From contig NC_092579.1 of the NCBI RefSeq assembly GCF_037975245.1, positions 27,269,666-27,333,665 on the forward strand: a stretch of DNA of 64,000 nt, given 5' to 3'. A program made the translations under genes and the position numbers. Shown one piece after another: positions 39,401 to 54,400 of this stretch; position 1 is the first letter of the stretch, and every line of letters starts with the position of its first letter. Under the pieces are notes generated by a model. That model searched no databases and was not told where the DNA came from. It saw only the letters and a list, made by a program, of their open reading frames with translations. Source of the stretch: Apostichopus japonicus (lineage: Eukaryota > Echinodermata > Holothuroidea > Aspidochirotida > Stichopodidae).

Positions 39401-42400
39401 GGAGGGAGGGGAGGGGGAGGGGGAGGGAGATGATACACTATAAATAGCTTTGAAAGAGATGTTTTGACTAGAACAACATTTGAACGGTGACTTCTTGAAA
39501 ACAGGGATGATAAAAATAATAAAACTTCATAAATTAAGACACAGAAAGCCCTAAATATTTAAAAATGAAAAGAAAAACAAGTATCTTGTGAATTATAGAC
39601 AATTGTACATAATCCCTTTAAAGTTCCTAGTACCTCAATCAACTAGTCACACATTCCTAATAAACACCTAGAGGAATACTAACTTGAGGTACCACCGTCA
39701 GTATAATGCCAGCTTAATTTGGACATTTTCAAATTACCCACGGGCCGTTATGACTCAGTCGTTTATCTCATACCCTGCTGATGTGACAATGGACGTGAAC
39801 AACAATGAAGTCAAACTAAAACTTAATTATTCCCAAATTGTTGAAATAAAAGGAGGATAGTTTAGAAAAGGAAGCTGCAATTTGCAAGATGAAAATGGAT
39901 CAGGGAGGGTTTGGGGGGGGGGGGGGGTAGTTTCTTGTTGGCTTTCTTTTCGTTATAGAGCGATGAATTTCGAGTGACGCCTTCTTCTGTGAATGATACG
40001 ATGACAGTTGGGAGATGGAGGGGGGGGCAGGAGGTAAGGTGAAGGGAGAGAAGGGAGGTAGGTCTGTCTATAACATAACAAATAAGACAAAGAAAGAAAA
40101 GGGTGCCAAAAGATGTCTGATTGGTGTATTACCATTCGCCCCGAGGTGGCCGAGACGAGGACGGCCTACAATAAGAATTCATGAATCCCTTGTGCTGTGT
40201 TTTCTGTGTCGACATCACGGTTCAACAACAAAAATAACCGAGCGAGAACACGGTTCGCGCGCTCTCGCTGTCAGGGTTTTTATCGTGGGCAGTTTATTTT
40301 TTTTCCCGTCCTTAATTTTGATCTCGGTTTAGAAAGCAAAATTGTTTATGCTTAAGAAGACCTTAATCCAAGAGAAAGCAAGCAGGATACATATTTATGA
40401 AACTGGGTTGAATGGAGGGTGTGGGTGTACGTGGGTCGAGAGATGACAGATGATAGAGTAGGGACATTGGCGGACACCCCGAGGCAACCACGTACTGAGC
40501 GCAAGACAATGTCAGCGATTTTGGTGTGATTATCCATTAAATTGACATCAATTTGTGCCAAAATGTTGCATCCAATTTTTTGATCATCAAATTCACAACT
40601 TTCAGAGCTTGCAGTAAATTTGCATGTTGCTAAGGCAACCCTGTGCCAATACGAAAAGGCCATATGACATTCACACCTATATGGATACCGCGTATGCTGA
40701 GCGACTTTCTGAGGGTAAAATCATTCCTTCCCACAGAATTAGCGAGGTATGGACTGATCAATTCGGTGAAGAATATTTTTGTGTGTCCTACCTGTTTAAA
40801 TGCTATGTTTGGTTTCATCTCCAAACCTCATTTCAACACTGCTACTGATTAAAATAGCGGAGTTTTCACCAATCGATTGTATTCAAGAATATTTGTGTCC
40901 CACTAAATTTGATGAACTGCTTTCATTTCGTATGCTATAATCTTATTTCATCAAATTTGCTGATGCGACTTCGGAGAATGAAGCAATGGATCATTTGAAC
41001 GACTTGAGCTGAAAGTTTTAATATTCTAATAGCTTTTTGAGCCACATGGGTTTGAGTTAATTTTTTAATGATTTTCAATAGTTGGAATACCTTGTCAAAA
41101 CGTAGTTCATTAAAAATAGCAAAAAGTCGACAATTTGGGAAATTCACAATTTGCGATTCTACTCGTCAGAAGTCGTGATTAATACTACAAGCATCACATA
41201 AATCTTCAGGCAACACAATCGTGAGGATTGAATGGAATTATAATTATAATTAATACTTAATGTTTATGTTAATTTGTTTTTATAAATTCAAGTAACTCAA
41301 CCAAAATATGTTTTTTTTTTAACTTCACATGAACAACAGAGCAGCATCCTTGGATGACATTTCAATACCTTTTGTCCTTGACCAATTTTAAGACAATTTG
41401 AAAAACTTGAATCAGAGATCATAAAACTCTCGTTTTCCCTTTGAGTTTTGAATGGCATCTGAGGAACTGACCCTAATGGTCTGAGTACTAGACTCAACAG
41501 TACAGTTACTTTAATTGATGACCCCCCCCCACCCAGATATTTAAAGGGTCAGTTCTTCCAAATTCGTTTTATAAAACTTTTTTTTTTTTTTTTTGTATGC
41601 CTGTGCTGGGGTTTTCTATGGTTGGGCTTGCCATTGGGCATGTTGGCCCTTTAACCTGAACGTGTTATGCTACTGTATGCTATGCTATGTTATGCTATCC
41701 TATCCTATGCTATGTTATGTTTAATGTTAAATGAAACATGGTAAAGAAATATAAGCTGAACTGATAACAGTGTTTTTTTGTTTCATTAAATGTCTGACTA
41801 CGACATATATATCAAAACTAATTTCGGTGCCTAAAGTCAACCTTTTAATTTTTTACACAAACTAAAGGAACGTGCCTCAGTGAAATTGAAATCTTACTTT
41901 GAAGATTATTCCTTTAAAGGGAGGTGGAGATAAAGGGTATTTCCTAGATGTCTAACTGGTCTTCAACCCAGCCATACATCATATTTGAAATATGGTCAAT
42001 TAAAATTTGAAGACAAAAAAATCCCATTGAATACACAATATAATTTGCCTTCAAACTTGAGCTACAATTAACGTCTTTAAAGGGATCTTCCAGGGGGTCT
42101 AAAAAAGCTCAGTTTGTTTTCGGATTTATTCCAAGCCTCACGTACGGTTTCCCTAAACTTACACGACATCTTGACTTAATAACATGCCGAGTATGACTCC
42201 AAATATCAGACCCTTCTCAAAGCAACATCAATAATTTCTACCAGCAGACTGCTTTATATAGTACCCATCTACATTTAAAAAAAATAAAAAATAAAAAAAT
42301 CTTCCGAACCCATTAAAAATTTAACAACTCCTCAGTTCTCTTCAAATTGCCCGACAAACTAACACAAATTTTGACACAGGAGAAGAAAAGAATACTCGAA

Positions 42401-45400
42401 AGTCTCATCAGAGCCATTAAAAATTCAAGACCGAACCACTCGCGACTCTCTGTCGTAAACATAATATGGAGCCCTCAGGTCCTCGGCGAGTAACACTACC
42501 CCTCGGCGTTTGTAATGTCCGGACTACATATTGTATAAACCTTACCATCAACTCCGTAAATGCATTTTGCCACTAAGTAAACTCTTTCCATTAGGGCTTA
42601 GCTATTTTGATATCATTTCAATTCTATAAACTGTAATTAAACCTCTCCCCGATCATCGTTTCAGAAAATGAAAAGAAAAAAAAAACACCAAACGAGACCA
42701 TATGCCAGTCAGTCCGTGCATGGGGAACCTGGGGATGAATTGCCTCGTCAAGGTCGTAAATTAAGTGCATTTAAATACTTTTGTTTATGCCACATCAATA
42801 ACGGGAGAGTAGAGCTAACTGTCATGGTGCTGGATCTTTGCTTCTCTCTCGCAATTATGCACACATGTTCTCCTGATGGCCGAGATGCAGCACTGGGCAG
42901 CTAAACTATTTCCTTTGGCTAAATTGTTTTTTTTTTTTAACTTCTCTCCAGTATAAAGGATGGATTTATGGTCAATATCGCACAGACGGAGCTATGTTAG
43001 TAATAAAACACGATGGACTTTCTGGTGGCCAGGTAGATGGCTCACCCAGTTACGGTTGTTGGCGATGTACATATTCGGCCATTACGAATTGACCACACGT
43101 AAGATACACGTTCTTGCAATGGGTGTGTGTTATTGCATAAGTGTTAGAAACAGTGAAGAGAAGGTAATTTGCACTCTAATACATTCATTACAGTTTTACG
43201 AGTGAGTAAAACAGTGTTATCAGATTCTTATAGAATATAGAGAGGGTATAACATGGGTTTTAACCCTGTTACAATAATAAGAGTGAGTTACATTACAACA
43301 ACAATGTTACAGTATTAACAGTGTGTTACAATACAAAAACAATGTTACAGAATTAACATTGTTACATGAATTACTTACAATGTTACAGTGTTAAGAGTGT
43401 TACATTAATTACTAACAATGTTACAGTGTTAAGAGTGTTACATGAATTACTAACAATGTTACAGTATTAAGAGTGTTACATGAATTACTAACAATGTTAC
43501 AGTATTAAGAGTGTTACATGAATTACTAACAATGTTACAGTATTAAGAGTGTTACATTAATTACTAACAATGTTACAGTATTAGGCGTGTGTTATATTAA
43601 ATACTAACAATGTTACAGTATTTAAGAGAGTTTTTAGTATAGTAATAACACTGTGATACTTTAGAGGATATTACAATGTTAGCACTGTTAAATTATTAAC
43701 GGGGAGGGGGGTTAAGGGGAAGGCGGAGGGGAAAGGGAAAGGCACTGTTCTCTCCTAATCTCCAACAAAGCAAAAGTAAGCCAAAGAATTAGGCACCAAA
43801 CTTTATAGCACCAAAAAGGCCTTTTTTACAAAAAATCATAATCTTTTCTGTGTACTTCTCAGGAATCAAGTGAATAAAGGTATCAACATTCTCAAGCAGA
43901 CAGTTTAGTTAGCATTGCAATGAGAAAGAATACCTCATTTCCTCCCTTCCCCCTCCTCCCCCTTCTCTTCTCCTTCCCTCCCATCTATAATGAATTTTAA
44001 CCCTGCTGAAAACTCAAAATAAAAAGCAAGGATTATTCCTACGAATTACATCATAATGTAGTGTTATGTATTCCTCTGAGAATGGAGAGAGGAAGTGTTT
44101 TTTTTTTCAAAACAGCACGAAAGGCTTGCTCTGCTTCCATTAGCAAACCCAGAATTTCTACTATTGGACGGTTTTGCAGAGTGCACAGAAGTATTCTGTC
44201 GACCAATCAAATTACTAAACCTTCTCGAGCTGACCTTCCCATCCATCTCCCTTCACACCCAACCCCCAACCTAAACCCTTCCCCCTACTGACACCCTGTC
44301 TCTTTTCCATGACTAATAAACTTCTTGTTCCCCTCCTCTAACACCCCCCCACCTTCCCACCTACCCACAAAACGTTTTGGCATTTCCTTTTCTAGTGTAC
44401 TACTCTTGCACTCATGGTCAACACTCAACACTCATGGTCATTGTTGCGTTGTTTAAGCTAGGCTGACTTCACAACGCTACCCTTCCACATGACATCTCCT
44501 GTTAAGATAGCACAACTAAACTGCACACGATCTTCACCTGAGTGTACGACACCCATTAATCAAATACCTATCATAAACGCTCTGATAATTCCACATTTGC
44601 AGAGTTCATCGTTGCAACAATTTTTTACCCAATTAGTAATGTTTCCGAGGAAAGATGACACTATCCTACCTCTATGGAAAGTAATATGTGTCGTTCCAAC
44701 ATCTATCAAGTTCCTAATTTTAATGCCAATTCTTTCCATTAAACCCAAAGTGGATCATGACGGCTGTATCTTTGCTCAAAACCATCCGTCCCCTCAAACC
44801 AATCTTAACCAATCTTAACCAACTACATCTACGGGTAAACTCTGATGATCGAGAAAAATAGCAAATTTCCTTTGCAATTATATCGGATATTAAAAAGCCA
44901 CCAAGCTATCGTTCGCTAATGATACTTTTTGCTCATCTTTTGTCGAAATATATATGTATGTATATATATATATATATACAGCGAGGATACAATGATCAGA
45001 CAGAGCTTGTTGGTATTTTTTCTTCTTATTTTTTTTTTTTTTTTTTTTTGGGGTACAGTTAACTGATTCTGAGATGGCTGGAGGCTAGCTGCATCAACAC
45101 CAACTGGATTCTACATCATTCATAAACAATTTGATTAAAAACCACTCCTGACACAAGAGGAAAGATCAAGAAGGGGGGGGGGGGGGAGAGAATTGGTAAG
45201 GAGAATCACAATGCGAATACAGCTTTTACAAGTGGACATGCATTTAAAAATTAAGAACAATTGGGTTAAGTATGATGATTGATAGCAGTTCTGCTTGATC
45301 CTCCATTGATCTTTTGGTTTTCTTGTATTCCCCGTTTGCCCTTTGCTATGGCATACACCGAGCAACCGGTGATCTGGGTTAAGCAGAGACTTAATATGAA

Positions 45401-48400
45401 TGCCATGTAGAACACAGGTGAGTGAATTTTGTCTGGAAAAGTACAAACTGTCATCTTAAAAAACAGAGAGAACTATTTAATGGCCAAAAAAAAGAAAGAA
45501 AAAAAGTAGAGAGATCCTTGTTTTCAATGGTCACCGAAAATGATTCACGATTCTCAAGTGTCACAATTCTCTTGCGAAAGTGACATCCGATAAAAAAAGA
45601 GGGGGAGTCTATTAAAAGAAAAAGCAGTATTATACAACAGACAGAGAGAATTAGAAGATCACCTGTCGAGCATAAAAGAGGGTAGATTTTAAAAAGCACG
45701 ATAGGCTTGGGTGGCGATAAAGTTTTGGAAGTCGTGTACCTGTGGGGCCCTAGGGGTTCATCTCTGAGAAGAACAAAAACAAAAGTAAACATGGTCCCTT
45801 CACATAGCAGTAAGGATTATAAAAAGAATATAGGAAAATAGGCCGATAGTAAGCAAATTGCATTGCAAGCTGAATGTAGTGTACGCAACTCGTCAAAAGT
45901 TTCGTGCGCGAGAGTGTCCAAATATAACATCATTGAGCCATGCACTTTCAATATGCTTTCAGTTTTTCTTTATAATATTCCTTTAGCGCTCATTTTCATC
46001 ACTAGACGTTGGTTTACCAATGCTGATTCTATGCTTCTTTAGCTTATAAACATGAACTATACTTGCTGACACACTGGGTTCAGTAACAACACTACAACAC
46101 TATGAAAAAAATAGAGAGAAAACATCATGGCGGAACTAATATGACATCACAAAATTGCAAAACATTGCAGCCCACCTAATCCACGACATTTACAGAACAG
46201 ACCAAGATTGTTGTTAAATGTCACAGGCACCACTATCATAATACGGTGAAATATGATTGTTTGGTTTGCTGCTCGTTGGACATCTTGAACTGATTGTCAA
46301 ATAAATATAGTACTTCCCGACCTGCTCAGGCTGAATTGCTCTGTAACCATTTCAAGATATCATTTTTATGGATAAAAAGTCTGGCCTGTTACATTTTGCA
46401 TGTGCCCAGCTGCAGCTTGCTTCGGGGATGTGATGTATGTATGCGATGTATATGTGGTGTATATGCGGTGTATATGTGATGTATTTGTGATGTATATGTG
46501 ATGTATGTGGTGTATATGTGATGAGTATGTGATGTTTATGTGATGTATTTTGCCATAGAGCCTTGTAGTTATACAGCTCAAGTTAAACTTAAAGAAATCA
46601 TTTCACAATTTTGGTGAAGAATTCAGATTGCAACTATTCCAACTTCTTGAAATTATAGATTTAAATAACCAGCAAGGTGCTCTTTAATTCTTATAATCCA
46701 GTCAAAAATTGCAGACAGACCAAAGTATACATATATATGCATATATATGCATATATGAATTCAAATCTCCATTCTCAACCATTCGAACAGATTAATACTA
46801 ATGGAAATTTAAGTTTCACCTTATACCACTTTGCAGCTGCTTTTCCAGTTTATATAATTAGGAACAGTAGGATTCACACCTTCCCCCCCCCCCCCTCTGT
46901 TGCTCCTTTTCTTTTCCTTTCCAATAGGACTTATTGCATTAGATTGCAAAAAACATTGTCAGTCCCAACATTACTCCCAATCCCCACCCCTGTGTTATCT
47001 TGCCATCCTGCACCCTTCAAGATGTGAAGAGTGAAAACATGGAGAAAATAAAAAGCTGATTAAGAAACATTTTCACCAACCTTCAAAGCCATTTGCTTTG
47101 CCCTCCCCTGTCCTAAAAACCTACCACATTCTCCAACTTCCCCAACCCCAATTTCCCGAACCCCAACCCCCCTCCCCAACCCTCCCTCCCACTCTCCCAT
47201 CTCATCTTCATCCCAATCCAACTCAGACTGTATATAGTATCATATCAAGCCTCTTTGACAGACATTTTCAGAATCCTTCAAAAAGTACAGACAGAGAAAT
47301 GATGCATGCTAAATGCATTCTTATCAGTGGCTTTATAATCGCATCACAAAACTCGAAAAGAAGAAAAAAAGAAAAGCGCTGTGCGCCTTCAGACTACTTG
47401 AAATATCAGGTCTGATACTCGAAGCAGCAGTAACCCCGCTAAATGCATCTGATAAGAGAAGTCTTCATAAAAAATAGATCCGATCTAAGAATAATAATGC
47501 AATTCATGTGACTCATTTGAATATCTACCGGATAAGGCCTTTACTCCATTAAAACAGTATTTTAAGTACTTTCCCTATACGCCTGTTTGAGTATACAAGA
47601 CGAGCGCGATTATAATGTGGGTGTCATGAATATTTTGCTCCTGTTTCTTTTATTGCAAGGAGAGAAAGACAGTCCTTCTTACTACTGCAGTGACATATTA
47701 AAGGGGGGAAAACACCGGTCTAAAAAAATTCAGTCATTGCTTTTCTCCCCCTTTTTTTTTTTTACATCCATCTTTGCCTTTTACGGTGGCATTCTACATC
47801 TATCTTCCCTGGTAACGAAGGCAAGTGAAACAATAAAAGTTGATAAAAGAGTTTAAAAATTATAATAAAAGAAATGAGAATCTGGGTTAAGGCAGCGTTT
47901 TTACATTGATTTGTGTAAAATCTGCGATACCATCTGATATGAAAATTTCCTTAATTAATGAAGTCAATCGGCAGGGCTGTAGCAGTCACTTATCACTTCA
48001 ACTAAGGGGGGGGGGCAGGGGGAGGAGGGCGAGGAGACTCCAGCAACTGAAAATTTGGTTTTTGATATATAAGTAAGTGAGTTAGTTATTTGATACAAAA
48101 GGTGTCTAAATGGGGTGAAAACAATTTTAGAATGCAAAAAGAAAAGAAAATTCCGTATTTAAGCACTAATAAACCTTAAATTGGTGCAAAACTCTTGGGG
48201 GTGTATTTACAGTTTGAACGGTTGCTCTCTTACAATTTGAAAGACATGTCAATAGATTTGTTAAACTGACAGCCAAACTCAGCTGCAAGTACACTATATA
48301 GCAATATGGTGATCATCTGTTGACTCTCGATTAAAGCTGCTTTCTCCTTTTCGATAAACGGGCACACAAAGCCATGCCTATCTTGGCAGCCTAAATCTCT

Positions 48401-51400
48401 TTCAAACTTCAGTGGTTCCCTACCGTAAGATTATTATGATGAGTCCTTTTTTCCCAATTTCCAAAGGCAATATTCAAAATCATTTTGCAAAGAATGAGCG
48501 AATTAAAGTTCTGCTTGTCAGAGAGCAAGATTTGTTGAGAACGATACATACACAAGTATGTCCACCTTCCTTAAACTTTTTCCCCCCTAACCCCCCCCCC
48601 TCCTGCCAGCCCTATCCACAGTCACATTCTGACATCCATCCCTTCTTATAACGACTGGTTTATATTTCTTACCTTCCGTTGACAATGCATTCCATTTCTG
48701 CCAGTGATGCGCCCTCATAGACCACGACATCCTTCGGTGGGACCATTATTGTCAGAGGGGTGGTGTCTTCTGTCGATGTGGCATCCTCCGCTGAGGGGCC
48801 TAACGGACAGGTAAAAATATATTTATAGGGCATGATGTTAAGAAAGCATGACAATGGCAACAACAAAACATGGAATAGATTGAAAGCATGTTTATGATAA
48901 TGCACATATTAAGAAAAATGAGATCTATTTTGAGTTGAAATTGGTTCTGTTATCCATTCAACAAAGACTTTCCTACATGTACAATTTTAGCCCCTTGCTT
49001 CAAAAAGGCCAGCTGCATAAAAAATCTACCTGCTGAAATCTAAAATTCCGGCCCGGCATTTGCTTCAATAAATACAAAAGTAAAGGCCCAGTCACACTAC
49101 AGCGATATTTTATCGAAATACGGTCCGATTTTTCCGATTTAAGGCCGAATAGTGAGGTTTGTGGTAGTGAATGTAATGAATGCAGTAGAATATTCGAATA
49201 CCTACTTCAAATCTGAGGGGTTCTAGAACTGACTACATTCTGAAGTGACGTCACATCGAAAAGCGATAAAAATCGGAAGAGAAATCGGATAGCTAACCGA
49301 TAAAAGGAAACGGAGTCAATATCAAAAGTTAGGAGAGGGCTATTCCACATCGGAATGGCTCAACAGATAGCAAATCAGGTCCTTTATCACTGTGGCTAGA
49401 AGACCCGAACGAAAAACTGTCTGTTTCGATTCCTCTGGGAAAATCGGATAGTATTCCGATAAAATATCGGTATAGTGTGACCGGGCCTTAACACAAGTCT
49501 ACTGGCAGGAAACTTCTAGTGCCTTCTTTTTCTTCTACTTACAAACGGTAACATCTACTGGCAAGTTTGCCAGTAAATATGTCTACTTTCCCGGCCTGAG
49601 TTCAGATTTTGTTCAGCAGCTTTTTTTTTTATATAGTTTCATGGATATTGCTTGTCACAAGATACTGAAAATACAAACGTACACATAAACTTTTACACAT
49701 TCTGTTTATTTCTGTGTAACACTTTACCTATTTTGCATAGCAATGAAATAACTCTCTGTAAACAATACCAAAATGTTGTTGCGACGAAACTTGACCACCC
49801 CCCAAACTGGATTTGAATAGAATAGACAAAGATAATATTATTTGTGCTAAAACATCCCCCTCAGGATGTGCTAGTACCTTCCAAATTCGTTTTCATTTAT
49901 TTTTCGGAGTTACTTGTTGACCCATTTGTAAGATGAAGCATTCGTTAAACTGTGACAGCACAAGCCTGCAGTAAGTGCTTGATTCATAACGCTGCATACA
50001 TCATTTGTTAATAGGTTCGATAATTGCAAGTAGTTTGATTCAAAGAATCCTCGTGAATGGTTTCGTCACACGCACATGAACACGACACACGCAACACAAA
50101 GTCAGAATATGTAGGAATCCAGTGAATCTACTTCAATATTCCATGTTCTCACTGTCTCACAAAAAACAAACAAAGAAACAAAAATCAAGACAAATTTAAT
50201 AAACAAAGATGAGGAAGGAACTTGGATGCTCTGACAAAAAATTTCTGTTTATGCAATTTCTCTCTTTAGTGGACGAAAACAACACTGCAACATGTTCAAG
50301 TTTTCTAATCACAACAGGATTCAATTAAGGCGTTCTGGAGATTGAAAATTCTCCCCTTCAAAACAACCAAAATCTTTTTAGATGTAGTACAGTTAGAGTG
50401 TCGTATTTTCCGATGGTTAGGAAACAAACAGATGCTCGATCATTTGAAAACCTTATCTACGTGACGGTTGTGGACGAACACCTGGCTGATATACCCGGCA
50501 TTGCTCTCGTTTCGATAATTGTTCAGAGGCGTATGTGGCAGGCCCGTAATTGTCGCGTTAATTCCTTCTACCAATACGGCCAATCAACATCCTCCCCATC
50601 CGATGACGGACAAGAGTGTAATTCGGCATCTGATGTACCACTTTCTCAAATACTGAGGAAGGTGAAGGCACCTATTGATATATCATCACTGCAGTGCAAC
50701 TATGGTATATGTAAATTGTAAGGAAACCATTGAAAAAGAAAAAAACCAGAACCAAACCCAAAACTAGTTTGCAAGTCTCAAACCAGAAATACCAAATTCA
50801 CAGAAGACTGCTACAACAACACTGCAATCTTTGAATAGGTCTTAGAGAATTTGGTTTTGGATAAAGTTTTGAACAGAAAAACTTATGGTTGGGCGAGAGG
50901 AGGGGAGGAGGGAAGAGACACTAACTGCTGGCATTTTACGACAATCTAATCACAAGAATTATTGTGGAGGTTACAAGAGAGATCCATCAAACTTGGTAAC
51001 TGGATGACAGATTTCATATAAACACCCCACAAAAAACCATCTTTATGACACTTCTTGAGTTTTCTCCTTGCAACTCAGGGGGGCAGGGGTCATCAGGTTG
51101 ACATGATGCAATACAAAGTATTTATGGTTCCTCCATTTTTCACTAGCATCGCTCCAGTTCAAACTGGACCAAACTTTATTTTCGAAGCATAATCTACCTA
51201 GTTTTAATTTTGGTCCAAGAGATTGCAGTAGCCTATGCTATTAGCATATGCATATGCTATTAGCTCTCAGCAGTTACTTACACAAAATAAAAACAAAATT
51301 TCTGACCTGATTCCTACATGCAAAGTAGGAACAGCATTTTAGGCTAAATAACCCTCTGCTATTTAGATGTGTTAATTAACTATAAACAATACAAGATATT

Positions 51401-54400
51401 TAGGTGTCTCGTCTTGATCGTCTTGCCCGTTCACAGTACTACTATATACAGTACTAGTATATATATAGGCCTAGACAATTAGAAGCCTCTTTTTCGATAA
51501 GTCATACGTGGCTCTGTGTAAACGTATATCAGCCGTCATGAGATAGATCGGCATACAAAACAGTAGTCGGTTCACAGCAGACGGGATGCCACGGTTGCAT
51601 TTACAAAATGCTGATCACTATATGCTTTCCAATGAGGGCATTGCAATATCGTGACAGAAAATCACTGGCAAGAAAGAAATGGTGTAAAAGTTTGCTGAAA
51701 GTTAGTGTTTTGCTCACAGGCTTCCATGCATAACAATAGCAAATAACAAACAAATAACAAACAATAACAAAGCAACAAACAACAAAACAATAACAAACAA
51801 CAAGCAAACAACAAATAACAATAGCAAATAGCATTCATCACCTGCACTCGCAGGTGCCTCCGGGGATCCCTGGGAAATAATTTTGACAAGATGCCTTCAT
51901 AGAGTTGATGTATCTTTACTTCGAAAGGGACACTTTTTTTTTCTCCATCAAGATTTGACATTAATGCAACGACTAATCAAGCAGTTTCCATCCTATCGTA
52001 TTGAATCGTATTGAATAGTCAAAATAAATTACATAGCGCAAAACCCAACCGGATGCTTTTTTTTATTTTTTTATTTTGTGGGTTTCCTTCTATGCTTTTC
52101 ATACCGATGAAATGTAACCTTGGAATAGTTAATGATGGAAATACAAAGAACGACCCCTCGCTATAAATTTACATTTTATCAATTTTCCAGAGCCGTTTAA
52201 ATTTATGGTGTTAGCCCATTCAACGTATGACGCCATTGACACCCAACACATTCAATGTTAACAAAAAAGGAAAAAAAGTTGTAAAAAATTCTTGACTTCT
52301 GGAAGCGATATTTTGCGTGGTACGTCTTCGTCGTCCTGATAGTCATCAGACCTTGAGGATACGCAGTCCTATCCTCCGCGATCCGCATCATCACTTACGT
52401 GCGAGGAAAGAGACAGATATATTCTCCGATCAAAATCCTCAAAAGAAATCATTTAATAGACAAATAAATCATGAGTCAAAACTATATAATCCTTATCAGA
52501 TATTTTTGTTTTTGTTTTGACTTTTTCTTAAAGAGAAAGACAGAGCGAGCGAGAGAGAGAGAATCAGACCAAAAGAAAACTGCAGGCTTGGGTAAGACGC
52601 CAGTATCGTAATAAACTTCTCTACCTTCCATTATTGAAGGAGGACCAGATATTTCCATTGATTATGAGAGGAAACTTTCCCAGAGGAATCATAAATGCCT
52701 CGATACCGAGGAGTCTGCTGGAAAATGACTCAGATATTCATCCCAAGGAGTGACATAATATTTCTCTAAAGACCAATTTATCAAATCAAAAATGCATAAG
52801 CAACTAATGATAACGCAATCAGAAACAAAAACTATTACCCAAGCTTCCAATAACAGGAGAATATAGCGAGAGAGGTTTCGGCACCCATCGTCCGTGAGAG
52901 ATTTACAATCTAATTTAGATGATACTGCTCGTGCTTTTGAAAGTCCGTCGGAAGTTTTTTCGCTGCAATCGCTTTCGATCAATGGACCATAAAAGAGAGG
53001 TAAAGATCTTGTGTAAAAACGACAAAGTGGCTAATAAAAATGGACAGTTCTGTGCAAAGCAGGAGCCCTTTGCAATTCATGGTATTTGAAAAAGTTGGGG
53101 TCAGTGTTAAAGGCTACTACAAGTCAAGTGGTTTCAATTCTTGTGGAACTTCAGAAGTATTTTCAAATTTTCAACCAATAACAAAGAAACCAAATTTCAA
53201 CAATTTTAGTGAGATGACAAACAAACACTTTTTTGGAGATGAGAGCTTCAACTAAAGAACATACAAAATTAATCATTTTTAAAATGCTTTATACATTTCT
53301 ACCAATTGTAACTTTTGATAGTTTCTGAATCAAGCTGATTGGTGACACCTGCTCAACACTTCAATTTTATCATGTAGGAATTTGTATCTAAACTCAGAAT
53401 AGGTTAGAGCCGTATGGCTACCAGAACTGAATAAGTTATTTAAGCCTATAACCGTTGGATTGTTTCATACATATATTACACAATGAAGTGTTCCAATGTA
53501 CGGTGCTCCCTACAATCTACAATTCCTTATTTTCATTACACTGACCTACTACCAAAATGACCTAACATGATCCAAGCAAATAAGAAACTACATATCTGCT
53601 GCCTATATCACAATATTCATACTGCGTGCCTATACTGCCCAATGAACTTTTCTTATATAATGCTGCTTTATACACTTACCTTACAAGATTATGCCATACT
53701 TGTATTATACTAACCCACTCATACTGTCTTTCCTATAATTACTGCTATAATACTGTTCTCATACTTTGTTCAATACTGTCCTAATACCAGAATAACCCTA
53801 TACCTTCTTCATTCTGCTTTAAGCATACATACATCATATGTACCTTCCAATCATACTGTGTCCTCATACTGTCTTTCCTATAATACTGTTCTCATACTTT
53901 GTTCAATACTGTCCTAATACCAGAATAACCCTATACCTTATTCATGTTGCTTTAAGCATACATACATAATATGTACCTTCCAATAATAATGTGTCCTCAT
54001 ACTGTCTTTCCTATAATACTGTTCTCATACTTTGTTCAATACTGTCCTAATACCAGAATAACCCTATACCTTATTCATGTTGCTTTAAGCATACATACAT
54101 AATATGTACCTTCCAATAATAATGTGTCCTCATACTGTCTTTCCTATAATACTGTTCTCATACTTTGTTCAATACTGTCCTAATACCAGAATAACCCTAT
54201 ACCTTATTCATGCTGCTTTAAGCATACATACATCATATATACCTTCCAATAATAATGTGTCCTCATACTGTCTTTCCTATAATACTGTTCTCATACTTTG
54301 CTCCTAATACCAGAATAACCCTATACCTTATTCATGTTGCTTTAAGCATACATACATAATATGTACCTTCCAATAATAATGTGTCCTCATACTGTCTTTC

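Larger units (their letters stand above)
36979..48672 (-). other. sdk large intron inside Ig3, 11.7 kb
   Basis: Phase 2 intron. It holds the inverted-repeat element 37077-38689 close to its 3' end, a TATGC-type repeat (41660-41722), the 38-bp array (43265-43680), a TA repeat (44948-44980), long T and G runs (45030-45050, 45173-45186) and a GTGATGTATAT array (46430-46550). No exon accepted. Confidence 0.65.

Noticed and set aside
45266-45406. 46-codon minus-strand frame with a signal-peptide-like start (MAFILSLCLTQITGC) and KGKRG
   Set aside because: Very short, no upstream promoter or homolog recognised; such frames arise by chance in AT-rich introns.
51841-51961. Minus-strand ATG frame starting MSNLDGEKKSVPFEV with a CAG/gtgatg donor
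   Set aside because: It ends in phase 0, while the next sdk exon needs phase 1, and no domain is recognizable.
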